Part shown: piece after piece, positions 8,270 through 17,793 of the stretch
How positions within the stretch are numbered: position 1 is the first letter of the stretch
How the letters are laid out: every line of letters begins with the position of its first letter
From: Alphaproteobacteria bacterium
GTDB lineage: Bacteria > Pseudomonadota > Alphaproteobacteria > Sphingomonadales > Emcibacteraceae
NCBI GenBank assembly: GCA_002401455.1
Contig: NVTE01000003.1
Location: 131,187 to 195,186 of the forward strand
Length of the DNA: 64,000 nt
Direction of reading: 5' to 3'
The notes under the pieces: model-generated
Seen by the model: the letters and a program-made list of their open reading frames with translations, nothing else
Databases searched by the model: none
Told to the model about the DNA's origin: nothing
Position numbers and translations under genes: made by a program

Positions 8270-9685
8270 TTATTTTGTTGCCCGACTGATATCCTTAATG
8301 ATTTGCCAAGCCTTGTCCAAATGCTTTTGCTGGGTCAAGGGGCCGCCGCTAACCAGGCGGATGGCGTAATTGCCGTTGATCCGGGTCTGGGTGAGGTAGA
8401 TTTCCCCGGTGTCATTGATCGTTTCAAATATCCGTTCATTGAGGGCATCAAGTTGGTCATCAGCGACCCCTTCCGGGTGATAGCGGAAACAGAAAAGCGC
8501 GAGCGGGTTGGGGGCCAGCAGCTCAAAGTCCGCTTCCCTGTCCACCTGTTTGGCCAGCGCGTGGGTCATGTCAATATGCCGCCGGATATGGTCCTGAAGT
8601 CCTGTGATGCCGTATGAGCGGATAACAAACCACAGCTTCAGCGACCGGAAGCGGCGGCCCAGCTGGGGGCCCCAGTCCCGGTAATTATTGACCTGGTCGC
8701 CCTCGCGGGTCTTGAGGTATTCCGGCAGAATTTCAAAGGTCCGGATCAGGGCGGCCTTGTCGCGGATAAAAAAGGCTGAGCAGTCAAATTGGGTCAGCAG
8801 CCATTTATGGGGGTTGAAGACAAAACTATCAGCCTGCTCGATACCCTTGATCATCCAGCGGTATTCGGGCAGGACCAAGGCACTGCCGGCCCAGGCCGCA
8901 TCCACATGGAGCCAGATGCCGTATTTTTTACAGATATCGCCGATGGCCTTAAGAGGATCAATGGATGACAGGCTGGTACTGCCAAGAGTCGCGATGACAC
9001 AGGTCGGTTTATGACCGGCGTCAAGGTCGGCCTGGATCGCCTTGTCCAGCTCTTGCGGGATCAGGGAAAAATTGTCATCAACCGGGATTTTGCGCAGGTT
9101 GTCAGAGCCCAGTCCCGCCATGCGGATACCCTTGTCGGTGGAGGAATGAACCTCGGCCGAGGCATAACAGGTATGAAGCCCGGCCGCGCTCAGTCCGGTG
9201 TGATTGGTCGTGAAATCATTAAGCCGTTCCCGGGCGGTGAGGAAGGCGACAAACATGGAGGTTGAGGCGCTATCCTGGATCACGCCGTGAAAATCATCCG
9301 GCAGACCGATCATATCCCGCAGCCAGTCCATGACCCGTTCTTCCAGTTCAGTTGCTGCCGGTGAGGTCTGCCAACTCATGCATTGGGCGGCCACGGCAGA
9401 GGTCAGCATTTCGGCCAGAATCGAGGGCGGGCTGGCATTGGCGGGAAAATAGGCCATAAAGCCCGGATGCTGCCAATGGGTCATGCCGGGCATAATGATG
9501 TCCTGAAAATCCTGAAAAATATCATCCATAGATTCCGGGGCAGTGGGCGCATGGTGAGGCAACTGGGCCAGGATTTCTCCGGGCTTTGTCGGGGCCTTCA
9601 CCGGTTGGCTTTCAATGTTTTCCATATAATCCGCCATCCAGTCGACAAATTTATGGCCATTTTTTCTGAAGTCGCCCAAGTCCAT
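8270..9685 (-). CDS. Aromatic-L-amino-acid decarboxylase (PLP, group II)
   Basis: Cytoplasmic PLP enzyme that decarboxylates aromatic amino acids to amines such as tyramine or tryptamine. It has 471 residues, the usual length. The PLP lysine is K294 in FNPHKWLL, the ring-stacking histidine is H180 in AEVHSSTDK, and the aspartate is D262 in HVDAAWAG. The start ATG at 9685 has GAGGA 6 bases upstream. It is the first gene of a same-strand set running into the lipid-type transferase genes (74-base gap, no terminator seen). Its exact substrate is unknown. Confidence 0.88.
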   Translation of the reverse strand: MDLGDFRKNGHKFVDWMADYMENIESQPVKAPTKPGEILAQLPHHAPTAPESMDDIFQDFQDIIMPGMTHWQHPGFMAYFPANASPPSILAEMLTSAVAAQCMSWQTSPAATELEERVMDWLRDMIGLPDDFHGVIQDSASTSMFVAFLTARERLNDFTTNHTGLSAAGLHTCYASAEVHSSTDKGIRMAGLGSDNLRKIPVDDNFSLIPQELDKAIQADLDAGHKPTCVIATLGSTSLSSIDPLKAIGDICKKYGIWLHVDAAWAGSALVLPEYRWMIKGIEQADSFVFNPHKWLLTQFDCSAFFIRDKAALIRTFEILPEYLKTREGDQVNNYRDWGPQLGRRFRSLKLWFVIRSYGITGLQDHIRRHIDMTHALAKQVDREADFELLAPNPLALFCFRYHPEGVADDQLDALNERIFETINDTGEIYLTQTRINGNYAIRLVSGGPLTQQKHLDKAWQIIKDISRATK

Positions 9686-9854
9686 AGATATTCCTCATTT
9701 TAATCAGATGGTTGACTTTATAGTCCGGGGAGGCAGAAGAAAAGCGGTAAAAGCAATTGCTATATCTTTTTGTTGTTGTAAATTATTGTCAAGGTGTAGG
9801 GCCTGTAATAAACCGTTTAACAAAAATAAATTAAATAAACGATGGGATTGCAAC

Positions 9855-12572
9855 GTGTTTAAAAAATTATCGATGATTGGGGCCATTTTTATGGTCACCC
9901 TGCTTGCGGCCTGTGGCTCGGAAGCGCCTCAACAACAACAGATATCCAGTTACCCTGCGGACATACCCAAGGGCCAATTGCCGACCAGTATCCGCCCGGT
10001 TCATTATCAGGTTGACCTGAAGATAATTCCCGAAGAGGGCGAATTTGGTGGCGAGGTTGCCATTGACCTGATCTTCGATGTGGCGACCAGACATATGTGG
10101 CTTCACGGCCAGGATATGACCGTCAGCAGTTCCGAATTGACCCTGGCCAGTGGCAAGGTCCTGGCGGTAACTTATGAACAGGTGGATGACACGGGCATTG
10201 TGAAACTGTCTTTTCCAGAGCAGGTTCAGCCCGGTACCGCGAAACTGAACATCGCCTACAGAGGCAAGGTCAGTGACGCACTTCAGGGCATCTACCGGGT
10301 CAAGGACGGTGACCATACCTATACCTATACCCAGTTCGAGGCCATTGATGCCCGGCGGGCGTTCCCCGGCTTTGATGAGCCCGGCTTCAAGGTGACTTTT
10401 GATGTCAGCCTGACCATCCCCACAGGCCTGGAAGCCCTGGCTAATACGCCGGAGACCGGTCGTCTTAACCTGGATGATGGCTTCACAAAATTAACCTTTG
10501 CCACCACCAAGCCCCTGCCGACCTATCTGGTGGCCTTTGCGGTTGGCGATTTTGATATTGTCGAATGGGCCGACCTGCCGAAAACCGCGGTTCGGAACCG
10601 GGCGGTTAAGCTGCGCGGCATTGCCACTAAGGGCAAGGGCGAAAAACTGACCTATGCGCTGGAAAATACCGCCAAGATCCTGGAAGCGCTGGAAGACTAT
10701 TTCCAGATTCCTTACCCTTACGCAAAACTTGATATCCTGGCGGTGCCGGACTTTGCGGCGGGGGCCATGGAAAATGCCGGGGCGATTACCTATCGGGAAC
10801 AGCTTCTGTTGCTCGATGAAAATTCATCCCTTGGCCAGAAAAAACGCTATATGGGGGTTCATGCCCATGAAATCGCCCATCAGTGGTTTGGTAACCTGGT
10901 GACACCGGTATGGTGGAATGACATCTGGCTAAACGAGTCCTTTGCCACCTGGATGTCCCAGACAGCGCTGGATAATATCATGCCGGAACATAAATTCCGT
11001 CAGGGACTGTTGCGCGGTTCCTTGCGCGCCATGGGCGGCGACAGCCTGGTCAGTGCCCGGCAGATCCGCCAGCCGATCCTGAGCAATGATGATATCATGT
11101 CCGCCTTTGATGGCATCACCTATTCCAAAGGTGGCGGCGTACTGGCGATGATTGAAGCCTTCATGGGACCGGAACAATTCCGGGCCGGAATCAATAATTA
11201 TATGACCCTCTACCGCTTCAAGAATGCGACCTCTGACGACTTTATCACCGCTATTGGCGAAAAATCGGATACCGTACCGGCCGAGGTTATTCGGGAAGCC
11301 TTCAATAGCTTTCTTGAGCAGCCTGGCATTCCCTATCTTGAGGTTAGCACGACATTTGCCGATAACAAGACAGTTGTGACGGTTAACCAGTCGCGTTACC
11401 TGCCGCTTGGCTCCACAGGCTCAACCGATAAAACCTGGAAAGTGCCGGCGTGTTTTGGCTATGCCATTGACGGCACGGCCCATAAATACTGTACACTTCT
11501 GGATCAGAAAAAGCAGAGTTTCAGCCTGCCCGAAGCCGGCGAGCTGGACTATTTGATGCCGAACCTGAATGGCACGGGATATTACCGCTTTGCCCTTGAT
11601 GCTCATGGTTGGTCCAAGCTGTTCAATCATCAGGACAAGCTGTCGGCTGAAAGCATGCTGTCGCTGACCAACAGCTTTGCTGCGGCGATGGATGCAGGTA
11701 AGATGGACTTTGCTGCCCTGATGGCCGTGGCCCCGTCGGTGATTGCATCAGACTCCTACCGGGTGGCCATCTCACCGATGTCTGCGTTGAACTTCATGGT
11801 TGACTATGTGGCCGCCAATGATGCGCAGAAGGCCAAACTGTCTGCCCTGTCGCGCAGTCTTTATGCGGGCAAACTTGACGCCATTGGCTTTGAGGGCAAG
11901 GCGGATGATAACGGCGAGGTTATCAATCTGCGGCGGTCTCTGGTCGGACATCTGGCTTTTACCGGTAAAGATGCCGCTATCCGGGCCAAGCTGGTGACCA
12001 TGGCCACGGGCTATGTCGGTTTTGGCACGGACGGTAAAATTCATCCCGAAAAGGTTGACAGTAACCTGAAAGGGCAGGCGCTGGTTGCCGGGGTCGAGGA
12101 CTTGGGTCCTGAGTTTGCTCGCCATCTGCTGGGCCTGTATCTGAACTCGACAGATGGTTCGGTGAGAGGTGGCCTGTTATGGGCGGTTGCGGCAACTAAG
12201 GATGCCGCTCTCGGAGCCGAGGTGCGGGAGTTGGTTCTGACTGACAAGCTGCGGGCCAATGAAGTGGGCACGGCGCTTATGGGCCTGATGTCCAATGACG
12301 GCCAGAGGGAAGCAACATGGGCTTGGTTTCAGGAAAACTTCGAGGCTGTCTTGGTCAGAATTCCGGCTTTCGGTCAATCACGGGTTCCCGGCATTGCTGG
12401 CGATTATTGTTCGCTGGAAAAACGGGATGAGGTCAAGGCCTTCTTCACGCCCCGGGTTGAGACCATTGCCGGTGGCCCACGGGCGCTAGCCCAGACCTTA
12501 GAAGGCATCGCGCTCTGTGCGGCGAAAACTTATTTTCATAGCAAGAAGCTGAGCAGCTTCCTGGCCCAGTAA
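9855..12572 (+). CDS. M1 family aminopeptidase, lipoprotein
   Basis: Zinc metallopeptidase that removes N-terminal residues from peptides, tethered to a membrane by lipid. The zinc site HEIAH (338-342) with E361, and the exopeptidase motif GAMEN (303-307), are both present. A long C-terminal ERAP-like helical domain follows. The frame is open upstream to 9708, but the GTG at 9855 gives a proper n-region (FKKLS) and a lipoprotein signal ending LLAAC, and GGGA lies 7 bases upstream. ATG 9873 is an alternative. It is divergent from the decarboxylase and ends in a strong terminator. Confidence 0.9.
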   Translation: MFKKLSMIGAIFMVTLLAACGSEAPQQQQISSYPADIPKGQLPTSIRPVHYQVDLKIIPEEGEFGGEVAIDLIFDVATRHMWLHGQDMTVSSSELTLASGKVLAVTYEQVDDTGIVKLSFPEQVQPGTAKLNIAYRGKVSDALQGIYRVKDGDHTYTYTQFEAIDARRAFPGFDEPGFKVTFDVSLTIPTGLEALANTPETGRLNLDDGFTKLTFATTKPLPTYLVAFAVGDFDIVEWADLPKTAVRNRAVKLRGIATKGKGEKLTYALENTAKILEALEDYFQIPYPYAKLDILAVPDFAAGAMENAGAITYREQLLLLDENSSLGQKKRYMGVHAHEIAHQWFGNLVTPVWWNDIWLNESFATWMSQTALDNIMPEHKFRQGLLRGSLRAMGGDSLVSARQIRQPILSNDDIMSAFDGITYSKGGGVLAMIEAFMGPEQFRAGINNYMTLYRFKNATSDDFITAIGEKSDTVPAEVIREAFNSFLEQPGIPYLEVSTTFADNKTVVTVNQSRYLPLGSTGSTDKTWKVPACFGYAIDGTAHKYCTLLDQKKQSFSLPEAGELDYLMPNLNGTGYYRFALDAHGWSKLFNHQDKLSAESMLSLTNSFAAAMDAGKMDFAALMAVAPSVIASDSYRVAISPMSALNFMVDYVAANDAQKAKLSALSRSLYAGKLDAIGFEGKADDNGEVINLRRSLVGHLAFTGKDAAIRAKLVTMATGYVGFGTDGKIHPEKVDSNLKGQALVAGVEDLGPEFARHLLGLYLNSTDGSVRGGLLWAVAATKDAALGAEVRELVLTDKLRANEVGTALMGLMSNDGQREATWAWFQENFEAVLVRIPAFGQSRVPGIAGDYCSLEKRDEVKAFFTPRVETIAGGPRALAQTLEGIALCAAKTYFHSKKLSSFLAQ

Positions 12573-12592
12573 TCCGGAACTTCAGACACAAG

Positions 12593-12624
12593 AAAAGGGG
12601 CGCTGGTGACAGCGCCCCTTTTTA
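12593..12624. terminator. Bidirectional rho-independent terminator
   Basis: GGGGCGCT (12597-12604) pairs with AGCGCCCC (12611-12618) around GGTGAC. It is preceded by AAAA and followed by TTTTTATT. It lies between the convergent M1 peptidase and acyltransferase genes and can serve both strands. Confidence 0.85.
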
Positions 12625-12639
12625 TTCGCGCTCAGGCGC

Positions 12640-13212
12640 TCACTGGTCGGTATATTTTCCTGTGATATCCTGATAGAATTTCTTAATGTCGGCGATGTCT
12701 TTGTCCACGTCGCCGGTGGGATAGAAGGTCGGGCCAAAGCCGCCAACCTTGCGACCGTAATCAAGGAAGCCCCGGCCAATGGGTACGCCAGCCCCGTGGG
12801 CGATATGATAGAATCCTTTTTTCCACTCAGCGACCTTGGATCGGGTGCCTTCTGGCGGGATGAGAACGATTAGGCGGTCATGGTTGTTGAAGGCATCGAT
12901 GGTCGATTTCACGACATTATTGGCTTTGCTGCGGTCAATGGGCAGGCCACCAAGCCAGCTCATCACCGGGCCCAGGGGGCCTTTGAACAGGCTATCCTTA
13001 CCCATCCAGTAGATATCGAAACGGAGCAGAAACGCCAGGGCCAGGGTCAGGGGAAAATCCCAGTTACTGGTATGGGGAACGGCGATCAGAACATATTTAA
13101 GCTCTTTCGGCGGCCGTCCTTCCAGTTTCCAGCCGGCGCATTTAAGGCCGATCCAGGACAGGGCCAGACAGAAATGTCTGATGACAGGGGTATTAAAAAA
13201 CGTCCGGCGCAA
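12640..13212 (-). CDS. PlsC-like 1-acylglycerol-3-phosphate acyltransferase family protein
   Basis: Acyltransferase of the glycerophospholipid type, probably membrane-associated. The catalytic H-x4-D motif appears as HTSNWD (about residues 47-52), and the glycerol-phosphate-binding motif as PEGTRSK (about 119-125). At 190 residues it is short but complete for the family. The start is a TTG at 13212 supported by AAGGA 6 bases upstream; no in-frame ATG lies near. Short homologues like this often act on lyso-lipids other than the main pathway substrate, so the precise acceptor is open. Confidence 0.8.
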   Translation of the reverse strand: MRRTFFNTPVIRHFCLALSWIGLKCAGWKLEGRPPKELKYVLIAVPHTSNWDFPLTLALAFLLRFDIYWMGKDSLFKGPLGPVMSWLGGLPIDRSKANNVVKSTIDAFNNHDRLIVLIPPEGTRSKVAEWKKGFYHIAHGAGVPIGRGFLDYGRKVGGFGPTFYPTGDVDKDIADIKKFYQDITGKYTDQ

Positions 13213-13388
13213 AATAAATCCTTAGACAAATTTCATTTTGTATGACAGGTGAATATCAGGAATTCCCAAGCTAGTATAGTTATTTATAACGCCTGCCCTC
13301 CTCTAGATTGATCTCGTCAAGAGTGAAGAATCTTTGACGACTGGGCGGGACGTCCGTCTTAGGGAGCCCGACAATAGTCGCTGGAGAC

Positions 13389-14075
13389 TTAAATCAGAAG
13401 GTCCTGAGTATAGAATTGTTCATGAGAAAAGATGGCAGTCAGAATCCTTTCCTCTGACTGGAGAATGATATCAAGGGTCGCTTCATGGATTTTTTTAGGC
13501 TCATCCTGTTTCATAACGTTAAAGAGTATTTTTTGCTGTTCGCTGGAATAGGGGAAGCTTTTTTTGGTTTTGACATAAAGCCAATAAATCCGCATCGCTG
13601 TGTCTTCCAATTGGCGCGCCCAATCACATAGCAGGGGGTATCCTGACGGATAACAGAAGGCCAGATTTAATTCTTTGTTGACTTTTAACATTTCCAGGGC
13701 GGAATGGTCATCGGTGATGGGCAGCATTGTTTGTATTTTTTCGTTCAGGCGGTCTAATTTTGCGAAGTCAACTTTTGCCCCAGCGAGGGAGACCATTTCG
13801 GGAAGAAATATTTTCCGTAAGGTGAAATTTTGCTTAATTTCCAACAATGTCAGTGGCGCTACCTGAGTCACTCTAGGAGAAAGGGATACCAGAAACTGTT
13901 GGGCAATCAGGCGTTCGATCAGGTTTCTGGAAACGGTTCGGCTGATGCCAAACATATCCTTTAATATGCTCTCTGATACCTTCTGGCGGGGGGTGAGTTT
14001 TTGAGTGACAATAGCGTCCATGATTATCTCATATGCCGCTTCCGGATCATTAATCTGAATATTCTTCTTCGTCAC
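13389..14075 (-). CDS. GntR family transcriptional regulator (FCD type)
   Basis: A 228-residue regulator. The winged helix spans about residues 10-75, with the sequence SESILKDMFGISRTVSRN typical of GntR recognition helices. A helical FCD-type effector domain follows to the C-terminus. The start is GTG 14075 with AAGGA 7 bases upstream. It stands alone between the acyltransferase and the truA terminator, so its targets are not indicated by context. Relatives respond to organic acids. Confidence 0.8.
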   Translation of the reverse strand: MTKKNIQINDPEAAYEIIMDAIVTQKLTPRQKVSESILKDMFGISRTVSRNLIERLIAQQFLVSLSPRVTQVAPLTLLEIKQNFTLRKIFLPEMVSLAGAKVDFAKLDRLNEKIQTMLPITDDHSALEMLKVNKELNLAFCYPSGYPLLCDWARQLEDTAMRIYWLYVKTKKSFPYSSEQQKILFNVMKQDEPKKIHEATLDIILQSEERILTAIFSHEQFYTQDLLI

Positions 14076-14183
14076 AGGATTTTCCTTGGTAAGGGGAGTA
14101 TGTAAGTATTTATATAGGGAGGATAGTGGTTTTACAAGGCGCTAAAGTACCATATGTCGCGATTAAGCCGCCAAAATAAATAA

Positions 14184-14227
14184 ATAGAGCTGCGTTAAAC
14201 TTGTTTATATGTTTAGTGCGGCTCTAT
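14184..14227 (-). terminator. Terminator of the def-fmt-truA operon
   Basis: Two 17-base arms (14184-14200 and 14211-14227) pair completely if three G-T wobbles are allowed, around a 10-base loop. On the minus strand the stem is followed by TTATTTATTTT. It lies 16 bases past the truA stop codon. Confidence 0.7.
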
Positions 14228-14242
14228 ATTCGCCTTGTGGGT

Positions 14243-15025
14243 TTAAGTCTCAGGGTAATCGACGCCGGTGAAATAGAGGCCGTCGGGTGGGGCGTTGTGG
14301 GCCAGACGGCGGCGGTCGCGGGCCTCCAGGGACTGGCGCAGCTGATCAATGGACCATTTTCCGCGGCCGACATAATAGAGCGAGCCGACCATGGACCGTA
14401 CCTGATGATGGAGGAAGGAGCGGGCCGAGGTGTCGATATAGATATTGTCGCCGTCCCGGCTGACGTCGAGCTGATCCAGGGTCTTGATCGCTGACTGGGC
14501 CTGACAGTCGACACTGCGGAAAGTGGTAAAATCATGATGGCCGACCAACACCTGGGCCGCCTCATGCATCAGGTCCGCATCGAGCGGGAATTTTACCTGC
14601 CACGCCCGGTCCTTCATGAAGGTCAGCGGCGCCCGGCGGTTGATGATGTGATAGCGGTAATAGCGTTTTCTGGCCGAAAAGCGAGCCTGGAAATCCTCGG
14701 TCACCTTCTCCGCGGCGAGTACGGATACTGGGTCCCATTTCAAATGAAAATTCAGCGCGTCCATGACCTTATAGGCGGGGTAATCCTGGGGCAGGTCCAC
14801 ATGGCAGACCATGGCGCAGGCATGAACCCCGGCATCGGTGCGACCGGCGCCGTGGAACTTGACATCGGCATGACTGAATTTTTTGGCGGCGGCGGCCAAC
14901 ATGCCCTGAATTGACCGGCCCTCGTTCTGGATCTGCCAGCCGACAAGGCCGGTACCGAAAAATTCCAGAGTTAATTTATAACGGTGGATCGGGGCTTCAT
15001 CGGTCAGGGGAATTTCTTCAGTCAT
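14243..15025 (-). CDS. truA: tRNA pseudouridine(38-40) synthase
   Basis: Isomerises uridines 38-40 in the anticodon arm of tRNAs. The catalytic aspartate is D64 in GRTDAGVHA, and the 260-residue length is normal. A conserved RSFLHHQVRSMVG segment lies in the C-terminal half. The start ATG at 15025 overlaps the fmt stop by 4 bases (ATGA), so translation is coupled. It is the last gene of a def-fmt-truA operon. Confidence 0.95.
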   Translation of the reverse strand: MTEEIPLTDEAPIHRYKLTLEFFGTGLVGWQIQNEGRSIQGMLAAAAKKFSHADVKFHGAGRTDAGVHACAMVCHVDLPQDYPAYKVMDALNFHLKWDPVSVLAAEKVTEDFQARFSARKRYYRYHIINRRAPLTFMKDRAWQVKFPLDADLMHEAAQVLVGHHDFTTFRSVDCQAQSAIKTLDQLDVSRDGDNIYIDTSARSFLHHQVRSMVGSLYYVGRGKWSIDQLRQSLEARDRRRLAHNAPPDGLYFTGVDYPET

Positions 15026-15951
15026 GAGAATACCGTGCCAAGGGTCAGTTGTAAGCCCCGGTTCAGATCTTCGGCGGTCATCGGGCCTTTTCCCGCCCGC
15101 TGGGCGGTGAGGATTTTCAGCGCCCGGCCATCGCCGCAGGCAATAGTCATGGGCAGGGCGATCAGCTGCCCAGCCGCGCTAGAAATTGTGCCAGACCCGT
15201 CGACGATTTCGGTGTCCAGCATCTTGATCCTGAGCTCCCCGATCAGGCTATAGGCCCCGGGAAAGGGGCTGAGACCGTGAATATGATTGCGCAGATCTTC
15301 TGCGGGCCTTGTCCAGTCGATAGGGGCTTCCTGCTTGTCAATCTTATGGGCATAGGTGACGCCGTCTTCTGACTGGGCCACGGGAGCGAGATCGCCGGAG
15401 ACAAAACCCTCCAAGGCGGGCAGTATTGCTTCAGCCCCGAGGGCCTTTAGTTTGTCATGCAGGCTGCCGGTGGTGTCGGTGGCCAGAATCGGCAGGCGAC
15501 GCTCCAGGATCACCGGGCCGGTATCAAGACCGGCCTCCATGACCATGATGTTGACGCCGGTTTCCGCATCACCGGCCATGATTGCCCGGTGGATCGGGGC
15601 GGCACCCCGCCAGCGAGGCAGCAGGGAGGCATGGATATTCAGGCAGCCATGTTTCGGCGCGTCCAGGATCGCCTGGGGCAGGATCAGGCCGTAAGCCACG
15701 ACCACGGCGGCATCAAGGTCGAGGGCGGAAAATGTTTGCTGCTCTTCATCTGATTTCAGGCTTTTCGGGCAATGGACCGGAATATTCAGGCTGTCGGCCA
15801 GCTGGTGCACCGGCGACGGGCGGTGTTTTTTACCGCGACCGGACCGGCTCGGCGGCTGACTATAGACCGCGACAACGTCGTGACCGCCGTCGACCAGCGC
15901 CTGCAGAATATCGACCGAGAAATCCGGGGTCCCCATAAAAGCCAGCTTCAC
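15022..15951 (-). CDS. fmt: Methionyl-tRNA formyltransferase
   Basis: Formylates initiator Met-tRNA using 10-formyltetrahydrofolate. The 309-residue protein starts MKLAFMGTPDFS. It carries the catalytic NIHASLLPRWRGAAPI segment (about residues 107-122) and the C-terminal tRNA-binding domain. It lies 3 bases after def, which removes the same formyl group, and overlaps truA by 4 bases. Confidence 0.96.
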   Translation of the reverse strand: MKLAFMGTPDFSVDILQALVDGGHDVVAVYSQPPSRSGRGKKHRPSPVHQLADSLNIPVHCPKSLKSDEEQQTFSALDLDAAVVVAYGLILPQAILDAPKHGCLNIHASLLPRWRGAAPIHRAIMAGDAETGVNIMVMEAGLDTGPVILERRLPILATDTTGSLHDKLKALGAEAILPALEGFVSGDLAPVAQSEDGVTYAHKIDKQEAPIDWTRPAEDLRNHIHGLSPFPGAYSLIGELRIKMLDTEIVDGSGTISSAAGQLIALPMTIACGDGRALKILTAQRAGKGPMTAEDLNRGLQLTLGTVFS

Positions 15952-15954
15952 TGC

Positions 15955-16464
15955 CTATTCCTCCTTAACCAGTTTTTTCACTTTGCGCACATACATGCCG
16001 CGCTTCAGGGCCGACAGGTAATCAATGAAGACAATACCGTTCAGATGGTCCAGTTCATGCTGGATACAGGTGGAAAACAGCCCGGTGGCATGAACCATCT
16101 GCTCTACCCCGTGGTAATCAAGATAGCTGATTTTGCATTCCGCCGGCCGGTCGATGTCGGCATATTGCTCGGGGATGCTCAGGCAGCCTTCGTTATAGGT
16201 CGCCAGCTCGTCTGAGGTCCAGGTCAGTTCCGGATTGACATAGAACTGGGGATCAGGCTCGGCATCTTCTTCGGCCAGGTCCATGACCAGCAGCCGGATC
16301 GGCCGGCCAACCTGTACCGCCGCCAGGCCGATGCCCGGGGCCGCATACATGGTTTCCAGCATATCATCCATCAGTTTCCGCAGCGCATCATCGACCACCT
16401 CAACCGGGGTTGAGATCTCTTTTAATAACGGGTCGGGGACCGTCACAATTGGTAATATAGCCAT
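15955..16464 (-). CDS. def: Peptide deformylase
   Basis: Metalloenzyme that removes the N-terminal formyl group from new proteins. All three signature motifs are present: GIGLAAVQVG (44-53), EGCLS (92-96, metal ligand C94) and HELDH (136-140). Its 169 residues are the standard length. It is the first gene of the def-fmt-truA operon and is divergent from rmuC; the 109 bases between them must hold both promoters. Confidence 0.96.
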   Translation of the reverse strand: MAILPIVTVPDPLLKEISTPVEVVDDALRKLMDDMLETMYAAPGIGLAAVQVGRPIRLLVMDLAEEDAEPDPQFYVNPELTWTSDELATYNEGCLSIPEQYADIDRPAECKISYLDYHGVEQMVHATGLFSTCIQHELDHLNGIVFIDYLSALKRGMYVRKVKKLVKEE

Positions 16465-16573
16465 ATCGTCCTGTTCAATTTATTTGTCTTTCGATTTGTA
16501 CGTAATATGATACGCTCCGGGCGTCAAGGTGTCGACGGTAATTAATCAAAACAAAGGCAGGGATAATAAGCAT

Positions 16574-17734
16574 ATGGATCAGACCACAGTGATCATCGGA
16601 TTGGGCGTTTTACTGGTCCTGGGGCTGGGCATGGGGGCGATGATCATGCTGGTCCGGGGCATGGGCAGCCGCATGGGCCAGAATACAGAGGCGCTCAATA
16701 TCCGGCTCGAGGAAAGCCGTAACACCGCCAATAACCAGATGCAGCATATGATGCAGATCACCGCCTCTCTGGAAGGCCGCCTGACCCAGATGTCCGAGCA
16801 GTCGGCCAAGGACACGGCGGAAATGAACCGCACCCTGGCCGAGCGGCTCGACAAGGTCAGTCAGCGCATGGGCGACAGTCTGGAAAAGGGCAGCAAGACC
16901 ACCACCGACGCCCTCGGCGACCTGAAGGCTAAGCTCGCGGTCATTGACCAGGCCCAGAAGAATATCACCGAGCTCAGCAGTCAGATGATGAGCCTGCAGG
17001 ATATCCTGGACAATAAACAGGCCCGGGGCGCGTTCGGCGAAATCCAGCTCAACGACCTGGTCAGCCAGATCCTGCCGCCCAGTGCTTACGAATTTCAGGC
17101 CCAGATGAGCAATGGCCGCCGGGCTGACTGCCTGATCAAGCTGCCCAATCCGCCGGGCTCGATCGTGGTTGATGCCAAATTCCCGCTGGAAAGTTATCAC
17201 CTGCTGCGCAATGCCAAGGACGACGGCGAGAAGCGCACCGCCATCAGCCGCTTCAAGGCCGATATCCTGAAACATGTGAAGGACATCTCGGAGAAATATA
17301 TCATCAATGGTGAGACTGCGGAATCGGCGCTGATGTTCCTGCCCAGTGAGGCGGTCTATGCGGAACTGCACGCTAACTTTTCTGATGTGGTGACCAAATC
17401 CTACCGGGCGAAAGTCTGGATCGTCAGCCCGACCACCCTGATGGCGACCCTGAATACCGTGCGCGCGGTCCTGAAGGACGCCCGCATGCGGGAACAGGCC
17501 GGGGTGATCCAGAAGGAGGTGACGACGTTATTGCAGGATGTGGTGCGTCTGGACGGGCGGGTGGAAAAACTGCGCATCCATTTTAATCAGGCGGATAAGG
17601 ATATTGCCCTGATCGAAACCTCATCCCGTAAAGTCATGAGCCGCGGCGAGAAGATCGAGAACCTGCAATTGGAAGAAGGCGAAACCGCCGAAGCCGCCCT
17701 TGAAGGCGGGCAGGGGACATTGTCAGGGGCGTGA
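16574..17734 (+). CDS. rmuC: DNA recombination protein RmuC homologue
   Basis: Membrane-anchored nuclease-fold protein proposed to limit recombination at inverted repeats. One transmembrane helix lies near residues 5-28. A coiled coil rich in E, Q and K follows, and then the RmuC domain from about residue 140 with VVDAKFPLESY and the SPTTLMATL segment. The ATG at 16574 is chosen because AGGGA lies upstream and it starts directly before the membrane helix. The frame is open back to a GTG at 16529. Confidence 0.9.
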   Translation: MDQTTVIIGLGVLLVLGLGMGAMIMLVRGMGSRMGQNTEALNIRLEESRNTANNQMQHMMQITASLEGRLTQMSEQSAKDTAEMNRTLAERLDKVSQRMGDSLEKGSKTTTDALGDLKAKLAVIDQAQKNITELSSQMMSLQDILDNKQARGAFGEIQLNDLVSQILPPSAYEFQAQMSNGRRADCLIKLPNPPGSIVVDAKFPLESYHLLRNAKDDGEKRTAISRFKADILKHVKDISEKYIINGETAESALMFLPSEAVYAELHANFSDVVTKSYRAKVWIVSPTTLMATLNTVRAVLKDARMREQAGVIQKEVTTLLQDVVRLDGRVEKLRIHFNQADKDIALIETSSRKVMSRGEKIENLQLEEGETAEAALEGGQGTLSGA

Positions 17735-17793
17735 GGGTGAGGGGGAATAAAGATTAGTTATGTCTATTTTGGGCGGAAATCAGGTGCGTTGGC

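Noticed and set aside
16610-17371. Minus-strand 253-codon frame
   Set aside because: Antisense to rmuC, with no independent support.
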